Below, piece by piece: positions 53,196-62,779 of a stretch of DNA of 64,000 bases. The stretch comes from Candidatus Poribacteria bacterium. Its GTDB lineage: Bacteria; Poribacteria; WGA-4E; WGA-3G. The first letter of the stretch is position 1. Each line of letters opens with the position of its first letter. Location of the stretch: NCBI GenBank assembly GCA_003635315.1, contig PYJD01000042.1, positions 21,635 to 85,634 on the forward strand, given 5' to 3'. Under the pieces are notes generated by a model, which was not told where the DNA came from, made no database searches, and saw only the letters and a program-made list of their open reading frames with translations. The translations under genes and the position numbers were made by a program.

Positions 53196-54017
53196 TTACC
53201 TTCCATGAATTGCTTTCAAATCTAATCGTCCATTAACATTGTCAGACACAGCGTTCGTCCAATCTACATCCTTTAAACTTTGCAGACTCATCAAGGCAAC
53301 ATTTACCATTGGGTTCGAAAGCGTATAATTCAACAGAAAACTATCTACATCAACTTCTGCCATTTCATTAGCAAAACACTGTTTAATAAGGTTTTGGTAG
53401 GCATTACTTGTCGTAGAACGCATCAGCACAATGCCCATATCTTGTTTAACTGCATCAGGAATAATACCTTGTCCACTGAATGCATCGTAAGTGCTCTGGT
53501 ACATAAGGTTATAATGAGTTTGTATCATATCGAATTCACCTGTGTTAATGAGCAGCTCAATTCCTCCTGAAGGACCATCAGCAGAAAAACCTATATACCG
53601 AACCTTACCTTCTTCTTTCAATTTAAGATAGGTTTCTAATCCACCCTCATTCAAGATTCGGTTTGCTTCATCGGTATAAAACCAGCCCCCGTGGAATTGA
53701 AGTACATCAATAAAATCTGTACCGAGTCGTTGCAAACTCCCTTCAACTTCAGTAGTAATACCTTCTGGGTTGATCGCCTTTGTTTTGGTGGCTACGAGAC
53801 AAGCATTCCGTCGTCCTGCAATAGCCTTGCCGAGAACTGTTTCACTATATCCACCTCCATAGGAGGAGGCTGTATCAAAATAATTTACGCCGTTCCCGAT
53901 GGCATAGTGTAGCATATTAACCAAAGCGTTTTCATCATGCTCTGGACGGACTCTACCACCACCATAACCTATTTCTGAAACACGGAGTCCCGTTTTACCA
54001 AGTGTGCGATATTGCAT
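53196..54017 (-). CDS. Aldo/keto reductase
   Basis: An NADPH-dependent carbonyl reductase of the AKR barrel family with 273 residues. The catalytic tetrad is visible: Asp48 (YFDTASSYG), Tyr53, Lys78 (VATKTKA) and His109 (LQFHGG). The chain is shorter than the ~310-residue norm at the C-terminal end but ends naturally. It is the gene after dnaE on the same strand, 66 bases away. The substrate is unknown. Confidence 0.9.
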   Translation of the reverse strand: MQYRTLGKTGLRVSEIGYGGGRVRPEHDENALVNMLHYAIGNGVNYFDTASSYGGGYSETVLGKAIAGRRNACLVATKTKAINPEGITTEVEGSLQRLGTDFIDVLQFHGGWFYTDEANRILNEGGLETYLKLKEEGKVRYIGFSADGPSGGIELLINTGEFDMIQTHYNLMYQSTYDAFSGQGIIPDAVKQDMGIVLMRSTTSNAYQNLIKQCFANEMAEVDVDSFLLNYTLSNPMVNVALMSLQSLKDVDWTNAVSDNVNGRLDLKAIHGR

Positions 54018-54083
54018 ATTTGCTTATTCCTATTATATGATTTAGATAGATGATAACTGTCCATATTATGTGTAAGTCTGATT

Positions 54084-57000
54084 TTACACATAATCCATTC
54101 TTGCAAAGCGGTTGCCATTTTTCTTTTTTTGTTTTGTCCGATTACTACATTTGATAGAATTTTCCCCGAACAGACTCTCTACCTGTTCAAAAACAGAATC
54201 TGTTTTCTCTATCTTATACTTAGAGCCACACCGAGCAATTACTTCTCCGAATCGTGGACTTACCAGACGCAAAACAACATCCAGCTTACCACTATTGGTA
54301 GAAACGATCTCTCTAAAAGCCTTCATTTTTTCAAGATTCTCAATATCTGATTCGGATATTAATACTTCAACTGCACAAGTTTGTTCATCTGCGACAGTTT
54401 CTATATCGGTAATTACGTTGGCTTGTATCTGTCGTTCCTCCTCTTCTTCCTCAGATTCATCGTCAGAATTCCGATTTCTTCCGTTCTGATTAATCTTAAC
54501 TTTACCTTCAATCCATACTATTCTTCCTTCAAAGAGTTCCCCAGCTTCTTTATATGCGTCAGGAAAAACAACTACCTCTATTGAACCCTCTAAATCCTCA
54601 AACATTAGAACTGCCATCGACTCACCTTTTCTTGTAGTAATGTCTTTAACATCAGTAATCATTCCTGCTACAGAAACGTCGGATTCAATTGGATGTACAC
54701 TAAGAGTTTGGGTGCTTGCTGTTGTATAATACTCAATGATATCTTTATATTCTTGAAGTGGGTGTCCTGATACATAAAACCCGAGTTGATCCTTTTCCAA
54801 CTTTAGACGTTCTAAAAATTCAAAGTCTGGTGTTTCTGTGAATACAACATTCGATGACGGTGCTTCTTTTGCTTCTCCAAAAAGATTCATTTGTCCACGG
54901 TCACGTTCTGCTTGAGCGTTTTGAGCAACTTTTACTATATTTTCTAAGTTTGCGAGAAGTTGTGCTCGATTTTCATCAAGTAGATCAAAAGCCCCACAAA
55001 GAATAAGACTTTCAATTGCGCGTTTGTTGACGACTCTTGTATCCACTCGTTCACAGAAATCTTGTAGTGATGTGTATGAACCTCCCTCTTCTCGTGCTTC
55101 AACAATTGCATCTATGGCATTATCACCTACGTTTTTAACAGCTACAAAACCGAAACAGATATCGTTATCGTCTACTGCAAAACTTTTATTGCTACTGTTG
55201 ACATCTGGTGGGAGTATGTTTATTTCTATATCAAGGAATTCTGCGAGTTTAGCACATTCGGTTCGATATCGTGTGACTTTTTCGGTGATTCCTGCTTCAC
55301 CAGTCATCATTGATGCCATAAATTCATGCGGATAGTGAGTTTTCAAATATGCCATACGGTATGCTAACATAGAATATGCAACGGTGTGTGATTTGTTGAA
55401 GGCATATCCACCAAACGGAACTAACAGGTCGTACATCTTTTCTGCATCTTTTTCTAAAATACCGTTTTTGACCGATCCTTCAATGAATTTGGGGCGTTGT
55501 TCTCTGAGAAGGTCCATCTTCTTTTTCCCCATTGCATCCCGGAGGATATCCGCTTCACCAAGTGTAAAACCAGCCATGTCGCGGGCAATTTGCATTACCT
55601 GTTCCTGATAAACACAGACACCATAAGTTTTTTGCAGAGCATTTTCGAGCGAGGAGTGTAGGTATTCGACATTTTCCAAGCCGTTCTTTCGATTAATGAA
55701 TTGTTGTGTCATGCCACTTTCTAACGGACCTGGACGGTACAGGGCGGGGATCGCTGAGAAATCCTCAAAATTATCAGGTTTGAGTTGGGTCACAACTCTA
55801 TACATTCCAGGAGAAGTCTCCAATTGAAACAACCCTTGAATCAAACCTTTATTAATTACAGAATAGGTTTTGTCATCGTCAAATGGTATATCTTCCAGTT
55901 TGATATCTTTTCCATGATTTGATTTAATCATTTCAATGCAATCATGAATCTCAGTTAGACTACGAACCCCAAGAAAATCGAATTTAACAATACCAACATT
56001 TTCAACAGTTTTCCCTTCAAATTGTGTTGCGACTTGATCGTGTTTATCCTTGAATAACGGAGCGAAATCTGTCATGGGTCCGTTTGAAACGACGATTGCA
56101 GAGGCATGGCAGGAGACATGTCGTTTCATACCTTCAACAGCGAAACTGAGATCCATCAGTTCTTTATTTTCAGGTTGTTCGATAAGAGTTTTAAATTCGG
56201 GTACTTGTTCCAACGCTTCGTCAAGTGTGATACCTGGAATACTTGGAATTAATTGTGTTAACTTGTTGACATTCTCCAAAGGAACATCAAGGGCGCGACC
56301 AACATCTTTGATAGATCCCTTTGCCCCCATAGTTGAAAATGTTGCAACTTTGCCAACAGAATCGGGTCCATACTTTTCCACAAGATATTCTATAACAAAG
56401 GCACGCGTGCGATCTGAAAAGTCAATGTCAATATCAGGTGGACTTATACGTTCAAGATTCAAAAACCTTTCAAAGATACAGTCATAATCCATTGGATTGA
56501 AGGTAATTACATCAAGTGCATAAAGCACAAGACTACCAGCAGCCGAACCCCGAGCAGTAAGTGGATATCCTTGCTGGTTGGCGAATTTGACATAGTCCCA
56601 TACAATCAGGAAATAACCGGGGTAACCTGTCTTGTTAATTATGTCAAGTTCATGATCTAATCGTTGCTGTACCTCCGAGGAGAGTTCTCCACCCATTTTC
56701 TCTCGTAAACCTTGGACACAGAGTTCCTTTAGGTAACTTTCATTTGTATGTCCTTCTGGCACCTCATATTTCGGCATTATACTCTGACCGTAATCAAGTT
56801 TAAGATTACATCGATTTGCTATTTCAATAGTGTTACTGATAGCTTCAGGTGGAAAATTTTTGAGTACTTCCCGCATCTCATCCACATTCTTAAAATAAAA
56901 ATGATTGTCAAACTGCATTCGATCAGCGTCATTTACAGTTTTCTTTGTCTGTATACAGAGAAGAACATCGTGCATTCTATGGTCTGATTTTCTAAGGTAA

Positions 57001-57623
57001 TGGCAATCGTTTGTACCAACAAGAGGAAGGTTGAATTCTTGCGCTAAATCGACCATGATCGGGTAAGCTTCAAGTTCCTTGTCAATATAATGGTTTTGCA
57101 CTTCAACATAGAGATTCCGTTCTCCCATTATGTCAATCAGAGTTTTGAAATTTTGGATTGCTTCTTCACGTTTGTTGGTGGAAAGGAGTTGTGGAACTTG
57201 TCCTTGGATGCACCCTGTCAGTGCAATTATCCCTTCACGGTGTTCACGCAATTTCTCCATGTCAATACGCGGTTTACTATAGAAACCTTCGGTGTAACCA
57301 AGCGATACCAATTCAAGGAGGTTTTGATAGCCAGCAGCATTCTCTACAAGTAGCGTTAAATGGTAAGGGTTACCTTGTTCCTTGCCACGTTCTAACCGCG
57401 ATCCGGGTGCGACATATACCTCACATCCAACAATTGGGTTTACACTCGATTCTTCCGCAGTTTTGTAAAACTCCCACGCGCCAAACATATTACCGTGATC
57501 GGTGAGTGCAACGGAGGGAGCACTACTCTCAACTGCCCACTGAATCATATCGGAAATGCGACATGCACCGTCAAGCATACTGTATTCGCTATGGTTGTGT
57601 AAATGGACAAAATCCGATGACAT
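54084..57623 (-). CDS. dnaE: DNA polymerase III alpha subunit
   Basis: The replicative polymerase, 1179 residues as expected for DnaE. The N-terminal PHP domain starts FVHLHNHSEYSMLDGACRI. The polymerase active site carries PDIDIDF near residues 396-402, followed by helix-hairpin-helix and OB-fold (SVAGMITDVKDITTRKGES) parts. The chain ends in a basic tail. The start ATG has an AGGGGG site. It has no dnaE-linked replication genes in the window. Confidence 0.97.
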   Translation of the reverse strand: MSSDFVHLHNHSEYSMLDGACRISDMIQWAVESSAPSVALTDHGNMFGAWEFYKTAEESSVNPIVGCEVYVAPGSRLERGKEQGNPYHLTLLVENAAGYQNLLELVSLGYTEGFYSKPRIDMEKLREHREGIIALTGCIQGQVPQLLSTNKREEAIQNFKTLIDIMGERNLYVEVQNHYIDKELEAYPIMVDLAQEFNLPLVGTNDCHYLRKSDHRMHDVLLCIQTKKTVNDADRMQFDNHFYFKNVDEMREVLKNFPPEAISNTIEIANRCNLKLDYGQSIMPKYEVPEGHTNESYLKELCVQGLREKMGGELSSEVQQRLDHELDIINKTGYPGYFLIVWDYVKFANQQGYPLTARGSAAGSLVLYALDVITFNPMDYDCIFERFLNLERISPPDIDIDFSDRTRAFVIEYLVEKYGPDSVGKVATFSTMGAKGSIKDVGRALDVPLENVNKLTQLIPSIPGITLDEALEQVPEFKTLIEQPENKELMDLSFAVEGMKRHVSCHASAIVVSNGPMTDFAPLFKDKHDQVATQFEGKTVENVGIVKFDFLGVRSLTEIHDCIEMIKSNHGKDIKLEDIPFDDDKTYSVINKGLIQGLFQLETSPGMYRVVTQLKPDNFEDFSAIPALYRPGPLESGMTQQFINRKNGLENVEYLHSSLENALQKTYGVCVYQEQVMQIARDMAGFTLGEADILRDAMGKKKMDLLREQRPKFIEGSVKNGILEKDAEKMYDLLVPFGGYAFNKSHTVAYSMLAYRMAYLKTHYPHEFMASMMTGEAGITEKVTRYRTECAKLAEFLDIEINILPPDVNSSNKSFAVDDNDICFGFVAVKNVGDNAIDAIVEAREEGGSYTSLQDFCERVDTRVVNKRAIESLILCGAFDLLDENRAQLLANLENIVKVAQNAQAERDRGQMNLFGEAKEAPSSNVVFTETPDFEFLERLKLEKDQLGFYVSGHPLQEYKDIIEYYTTASTQTLSVHPIESDVSVAGMITDVKDITTRKGESMAVLMFEDLEGSIEVVVFPDAYKEAGELFEGRIVWIEGKVKINQNGRNRNSDDESEEEEEERQIQANVITDIETVADEQTCAVEVLISESDIENLEKMKAFREIVSTNSGKLDVVLRLVSPRFGEVIARCGSKYKIEKTDSVFEQVESLFGENSIKCSNRTKQKKKNGNRFARMDYV

Positions 57624-58006
57624 GGAACCCCCTACTATATGTGATTATGTGTGTTTTAAGATCGAAAAGAAGGTTTGATTGTAATCAATTTTCTTTAGAA
57701 TATGGTATTTAATTATAACAGAAAATATGTGAAGAATGATACAAGAAAAATGCAAAATGACGTTAATATTTCCGATTTTAGCTGCAGAAAATGAAGTGGT
57801 TCATTGGGAAAATCCAGACGTCAATATAGGCATAATGGACGAAGAAGGAAGGTCATGTCTGAAACAACAACAATATGTCAGGATAATATGAGAAAAGGTT
57901 TGATATTATTTTACGGATTGCATACCTTACGTTGTGCAGGAATCTATCTAAAAGACCTATTCTTCTATGGAGGACGAAGGGAAAATCTGAATCTGTAGGA
58001 TTGTAT
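57624..58006. other. Intergenic region upstream of dnaE
   Basis: 383 bases between the dnaE start and the end of the TolC-family gene. It holds a perfect TTGATT-GT-AATCAA palindrome at 57675-57688, which could be an operator for dnaE. A 48-codon ATG frame from about 57855 has a decent AAGGAAGG site but no recognisable sequence. No RNA gene was found. Confidence 0.4.
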
Positions 58007-59416
58007 CTACTCAATCCATGCCATTGTTTCGCGTAATCTTTCCTTTGCTTTGGCATAGTCTCTTCGAGCCTGATAAGACACTCGTTGTGCTTCAGTGAAT
58101 TGTGCCTGTGCCTGAAAAGCATCGTTAATTGTTAATCCTCGGTATCCGGGTATTTCAACAGTGACTTCGTCCAAGACACGTTCTATTGTGCGTAATTGTT
58201 GCTCAAAGATCTTAACACGTTTCTGTTCGATTTCCATCCGTTCTTTTGCGTTTGCTACTTCACGGTAATCCCGTCTTACTGCTACCTTGATTAACTTTGC
58301 TTTTTCAATATATTCTAATTGAAGGCGTTCCAATTCGGCAAGTTCCAACGAACGAAGGTTTTCTGTTTTTTTGCCATCATATAAGGGAATATTGATATTG
58401 AAACGAAGTTCCCATCCATCTTGTGTTCGAGGGTTTATCTCAAATGGACTCGGTAAATTTCCTTCCCTATTAAGGATTGCAGGATCATACAATGCCTTTG
58501 CATCCCATGTGTTATTCTGTTGGTGTTGTTCCAATAGTAGGTGTAGGTCTCTATATCGTGCTTCAGCAGAGAGTTCAGGAAATCTGTTCCACATTGTCTC
58601 TGCAACCAATCGTTCTTGCCGAGTAATATCACCTTGTAAGTCCTGAAGGTCAAGTCGATTTATGAGTGCAAGTTCAACTGCTTCCTCCAGTGCGATCTCG
58701 TCATCAGCGAGTGGTTGAGTTAGAGAAACCTGTGTAAGTGGATCCAACCCAGTAAGGCGGATGAGTTCTGCAGTATCAACATCAAGTCGCCGTTGTAGTC
58801 TGTTTAGAGATAACTGCTGTTCAGATAGTTCAAGCTCTGTATTTAGTCGACTAAGAAAGGGAATCCGTTTTTCCTCATGTTTGATTTGAGTTCCCTTTAA
58901 CTTCTTTTGTAGTTCTACCTCAATTGCTTGCCGTTGTGTAATTTCCTCTTGTGTAAGGGTGATGTCATGCCAGAGGTTTCGTACAGCATGAACAGTTTCC
59001 TTCTTTACTCTTTGGTATTCAATTTCTGCCTTACGTACCTGTTCATAGGCGTCATCAAGTCCATCAGGTATTTCGCCAAATTGTGCAAAGAGAAAACTCA
59101 TTTGTGCCCGGGTGAGGTAGTCTCTATCTTCAAAATCACCGTCTTTTTGTCGTTTATATTCACTGGTAATACCTACTTGAGGTAAGTATACAGCTTGGGA
59201 TACACCGAGGTTTGCTTTCGCACGTTGTACTACTTTTTCAGCTTTTTTAACTGCTTCGTTGTTTTGTAAGGCGAGTTCTATTGCACGCGTTGACTGAAGC
59301 GAAACCATTTCTTGAGCAGGTACATCACAAATTCCACTAAACATGAACAGAAAGTTTACAAGCAATAGGTAAAGTAAATAGTGATAATCATAGGAATGTG
59401 TAGTCCTTTGGCTCAT
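58007..59416 (-). CDS. TolC-family outer membrane efflux protein
   Basis: An outer-membrane channel protein, 469 residues from the ATG chosen at 59416 (MSQRTTHSY, with GGAG six bases before it). The open frame extends to a TTG at 59449 without conserved sequence. A signal peptide precedes the long coiled-coil repeats that pack as the TolC tunnel: ALQNNEAVKKAEKVVQRAKA, then LTRAQMSFLFAQFGEIPDG and a second homologous half. It follows the NEW3-domain gene by about 40 bases and closes the operon with the ABC genes. It would provide the outer-membrane exit for the exporter. Confidence 0.88.
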   Translation of the reverse strand: MSQRTTHSYDYHYLLYLLLVNFLFMFSGICDVPAQEMVSLQSTRAIELALQNNEAVKKAEKVVQRAKANLGVSQAVYLPQVGITSEYKRQKDGDFEDRDYLTRAQMSFLFAQFGEIPDGLDDAYEQVRKAEIEYQRVKKETVHAVRNLWHDITLTQEEITQRQAIEVELQKKLKGTQIKHEEKRIPFLSRLNTELELSEQQLSLNRLQRRLDVDTAELIRLTGLDPLTQVSLTQPLADDEIALEEAVELALINRLDLQDLQGDITRQERLVAETMWNRFPELSAEARYRDLHLLLEQHQQNNTWDAKALYDPAILNREGNLPSPFEINPRTQDGWELRFNINIPLYDGKKTENLRSLELAELERLQLEYIEKAKLIKVAVRRDYREVANAKERMEIEQKRVKIFEQQLRTIERVLDEVTVEIPGYRGLTINDAFQAQAQFTEAQRVSYQARRDYAKAKERLRETMAWIE

Positions 59417-59456
59417 TTCTAACTCCATTTTAGGAATAACTGTCAACAATCAGACC

Positions 59457-61706
59457 TTATCGTCGGCTAATTCGGACTGTTACAATTACAATACCGATCA
59501 TTATAAGTATCAATGCACCAACTAACATTGTTGTGATAGATATTTGTGATTTTGATTCAATCAGTATTGTGATGGAACGGTCGCGTGCTTCAAATTCTCG
59601 ATTATCAACGGTTACCTCAGCAGTTACCTTTGCTTGGTATTCACCCACACTAATATCTGCAGGTGGATTTAGTGTTAGTTGTATTTCCTTTTCTTCGTTT
59701 CGTTGAAGTGATCCGATAACTTCAGGTGTTACAGTGTATTTCCAATCTGTATTAACATCCACAATCATACGAAGGTCAATGAGGTCACGTGTGCCGATGT
59801 TTTTCAACTTGGCAGTCATGTTAACTTGTTCACCGACTTTTATTGTCTGAAATGCATTTTGAACAAATACCTCAATTTCGGGTACACCTTTTGGAATTAA
59901 TTCGAAACGTTCAACCCCACCTTGTATACTGGCAATCTCTTCATCTGGTAAATCTACCCGATTATTAACACCTCCAAGTTCATTCGCTTCTGTTTCATCA
60001 ACGACAGCAACATAGAACTCAAGTGTATTGTCAAGGTAGGCGGCATCCAGTTCTTCCGGCAGATACACAATTAATGAGAGATTTCGCTTAGATTGTTCCT
60101 GTGTAAATTTTACTTGAGATTGTCGAGATTTTGTTTCCGGGTCTTGGAATTCAAACGAGAGACGATTCAACAGGTTGATGACACGCAACTGGAAGGTGTT
60201 TTCCGTTTCTGCCAACCTATCCAAGGTCAAGTCGTAGGTTACACTGCTACCCAAATTTCCCTCCTGAGAAAATCGTAGTGAACTTACATTTACCACATCC
60301 AATGCGGATTCTTTCTGAAGATATATCAGACGCATATCCGGTTCAGCAAGTTCAGGATACTTCATAGAAACCTTAAGGCTATCGACATCTTTCTGGAGTT
60401 GAAATGTCAAATCTATTGTTTCATTGTACCCGAGTACTTGGATTTTCTCTTCATAGGGTTTAACAATATTTGTGCTGTCTACTGCATCAAGTAAAGAGAC
60501 ATATATGGATCGAATTTCATTTGCTGCAGCAATTTCTTCAGGCGTAGCATTACTCGGCATAGCCTCAGTAGTTGATGTGTTTTTGAGTTGAATGGTTACC
60601 ATCATCTGGTTTTCAATCCGGAATTTCTTAGCACTGAGAATAGAGATGTGGCGGGTGTCTTCTTCAAGGTGGATTTTATACGGATATTCCCTATCTAAGT
60701 ATCGTAGCGTAACCGTGAGACTATCCACGTTGCGTCGTAATTCAAAATCAAGTGTCTTTTTCTGTCCATCTTTTAGTGTTGGAATACGGAATTCATAAGG
60801 GAAACCGATAATGGCTGCATTCTCATCTTTGATAGAAACATAGACATTGTTAATTTCTTGGGCAGTGTTGACGTTAGTTTCTTCGGTTTCATCTTTCACT
60901 GCACCATAGGTGAGAACCACTTCAATACGTCTACGATCACCTTCTTTATAACGTCTTGTTGACACGACAGAGATATATGGATCTTCTTGCTTTAGATGTA
61001 TATTCCGTTCATCTGTTGTATCAAGGTACTTTAGATGGACTACTACATCGCGTACATCTTCTTTTATAAGTTCAAATTCCAAAGTAGTCGATTCATCCTC
61101 TTTGAGAGTTTTGATACGGCGTTCGTAAGGTTCGGCAATAATTGCTCCACCAGAACCAAATTCCTCTTTTTCTTTTATAGATACGAAGATATCATCAATC
61201 TGTGCACTAATTACGATATCTCGTCCCATAACCTTTGAACTCTCAACTAATTTTACAGGTAGTGAACTGTTTTGAAGCGTAATTGAAAACATCTCCCGTC
61301 CTTCCCGAGATTCATAGAGACGGGTACTCTCCACAGTAATGTGCCAAGCGTTCTTGAGTGAATCCAATTCAACTTTCTGTAGATTTAGTTTAGCTTTTTC
61401 ATGTTCGGAAACAGCACTTTCATAAGCCTCCTCAGCATTGTTGACTTCAGAAACAGTGATGATATTATTCTCTTCTTCAAGCATCTTTCGTAAGTTGTCA
61501 AGTTCAACCTTTTTCTTATTCATAAGGTTTTCCGCCAATTCCATCTCTAAACGTGCAGTCTCTATCAGGATTTGTCGGCTTTGCTCATCTCTGGTTTTTG
61601 TAGAATTCACATCATTTGCTGGTTCTTCAGATTCTTCTGGTAACACAACGTTCGGTGCTATCCCTACTAAGAGGACGCAAACCAGTATAAAAAGTATAAA
61701 TCGCAA
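59457..61706 (-). CDS. Membrane-anchored NEW3-domain protein with coiled coil
   Basis: The 749-residue protein has a signal peptide (FILFILVCVLLVGIAP), an N-terminal coiled coil of about 90 residues (LEMELAENLMNKKKVEL and so on), repeated beta-rich domains, a NEW3-type immunoglobulin-like domain near 640-710 (VGEQVNMTAKLKNIGTRDL, NPPADISVGEYQAKVTAEV), and a C-terminal membrane helix (about 722-743) with a short basic tail. It lies outside the cytoplasm and is anchored in the inner membrane. Between the ABC and TolC genes, it might span the periplasm like an adaptor. That is inference. The family is common but the function is not known. Confidence 0.8.
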   Translation of the reverse strand: MRFILFILVCVLLVGIAPNVVLPEESEEPANDVNSTKTRDEQSRQILIETARLEMELAENLMNKKKVELDNLRKMLEEENNIITVSEVNNAEEAYESAVSEHEKAKLNLQKVELDSLKNAWHITVESTRLYESREGREMFSITLQNSSLPVKLVESSKVMGRDIVISAQIDDIFVSIKEKEEFGSGGAIIAEPYERRIKTLKEDESTTLEFELIKEDVRDVVVHLKYLDTTDERNIHLKQEDPYISVVSTRRYKEGDRRRIEVVLTYGAVKDETEETNVNTAQEINNVYVSIKDENAAIIGFPYEFRIPTLKDGQKKTLDFELRRNVDSLTVTLRYLDREYPYKIHLEEDTRHISILSAKKFRIENQMMVTIQLKNTSTTEAMPSNATPEEIAAANEIRSIYVSLLDAVDSTNIVKPYEEKIQVLGYNETIDLTFQLQKDVDSLKVSMKYPELAEPDMRLIYLQKESALDVVNVSSLRFSQEGNLGSSVTYDLTLDRLAETENTFQLRVINLLNRLSFEFQDPETKSRQSQVKFTQEQSKRNLSLIVYLPEELDAAYLDNTLEFYVAVVDETEANELGGVNNRVDLPDEEIASIQGGVERFELIPKGVPEIEVFVQNAFQTIKVGEQVNMTAKLKNIGTRDLIDLRMIVDVNTDWKYTVTPEVIGSLQRNEEKEIQLTLNPPADISVGEYQAKVTAEVTVDNREFEARDRSITILIESKSQISITTMLVGALILIMIGIVIVTVRISRR

Positions 61707-61765
61707 GGTTCTTCCCCGATTAGTGTAATTTATGGTTTGATAATGATATAAGCGTAATTTGGGAT

Positions 61766-62488
61766 TTACGGACTGGGTTCATACCCAGCGACATAGTGCA
61801 GGTATAGAGCTTCAAGATCAGCATCTTGTATTTCATCTCGTGTTAATTCTCGTTCAAGATTACCCTGTACGAGAATTCCGATTCTGTCAGCGATTTCTTT
61901 TGCGCGGAAGATATCATGGGTAGACATAAAGATAGCTTTCCCTTCTTCTTTTAATTCACGCAATAGATTCAGAAAATCCGCACCACCTTTAGGATCAAGT
62001 CCGGAAGTTGGTTCATCAAGCAAAACAGCTTGTGCATCTTTCATAATGGCAATTGCGATCCCAAGACGTTGACGCATTCCTTTTGAAAATGTCTTTACTC
62101 GTCTTGTAAATGCTTCTTTAGGTAATCCAACTCTTTCGAGTGTGGCATCCAGCTCATCGTTTGTCACCTTCTTTTTCCCACCTAATTTAGCGAAAAAGGA
62201 TAAGTTCTGACGTGCAGTAAAATTACGGTAGAGTTCAACGTTTTCAGAAACATAGGCAAGATGTTTTTTTGCTTCCAATGGGAACTTAGGAATTTCAATA
62301 TCACCCACCAGTGCAGTACCGCTTGTGGGTTCAATGAAATTCAATAACATGGATATAGTTGTGCTTTTTCCAGCACCGTTTGCACCAAGAACTACGTAGA
62401 TTTCTCCATCTTCCACTTTTAGATTTAGTTTATTTACCGCTAAAACATCTTCGTTATATACTTTGGTTAGTTCGCGGGTTTCTAACAT
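61766..62488 (-). CDS. ABC transporter ATPase
   Basis: A 240-residue ATP-binding protein with Walker A GANGAGKST, signature FSKGMRQRLG, Walker B AVLLDEPTSGLD and the switch histidine in STHD. The sequence pattern (LLNFIEPTSGTALVGDIEI) is that of ABC-2 type export ATPases. The permease gene lies 291 bases upstream on the same strand and the NEW3 gene 59 bases downstream. Together they form an exporter-like operon. Confidence 0.92.
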   Translation of the reverse strand: MLETRELTKVYNEDVLAVNKLNLKVEDGEIYVVLGANGAGKSTTISMLLNFIEPTSGTALVGDIEIPKFPLEAKKHLAYVSENVELYRNFTARQNLSFFAKLGGKKKVTNDELDATLERVGLPKEAFTRRVKTFSKGMRQRLGIAIAIMKDAQAVLLDEPTSGLDPKGGADFLNLLRELKEEGKAIFMSTHDIFRAKEIADRIGILVQGNLERELTRDEIQDADLEALYLHYVAGYEPSP

Positions 62489-62779
62489 ATCTTACTCCTT
62501 GTAATCTTGTGTTCTATTCAGGACATTCAAGCTACATTAACTTATGTTGCTTAGACGCGTTTTATTGTATAAAGGTTGCATATTTTTAGGCATTGATTTA
62601 TAGGTTAACAGTTTCTAATCTGAATTCCTGTCATAAATTCGGTTTTCAGACATCATTATAAGTTACATACACTTTTCTGTGAAAAGTTCAACAAAAACGG
62701 TAGGACCAGAAACGTCACTGTGTAGTGAAGAATGTCAAATTATTGAGAGTCCTTAACGATAACGATTTCATTATCATGA

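Noticed and set aside
54112..54489. A 125-codon plus-strand frame in the dnaE region
   Set aside because: It is the antisense of conserved dnaE coding sequence and shows serine/phenylalanine-rich composition typical of such shadows.
57804..57998. A 64-codon plus-strand frame upstream of dnaE
   Set aside because: There is an AAGGAAGG stretch before an internal ATG, but the residues resemble nothing and the frame is opposite to both neighbours.
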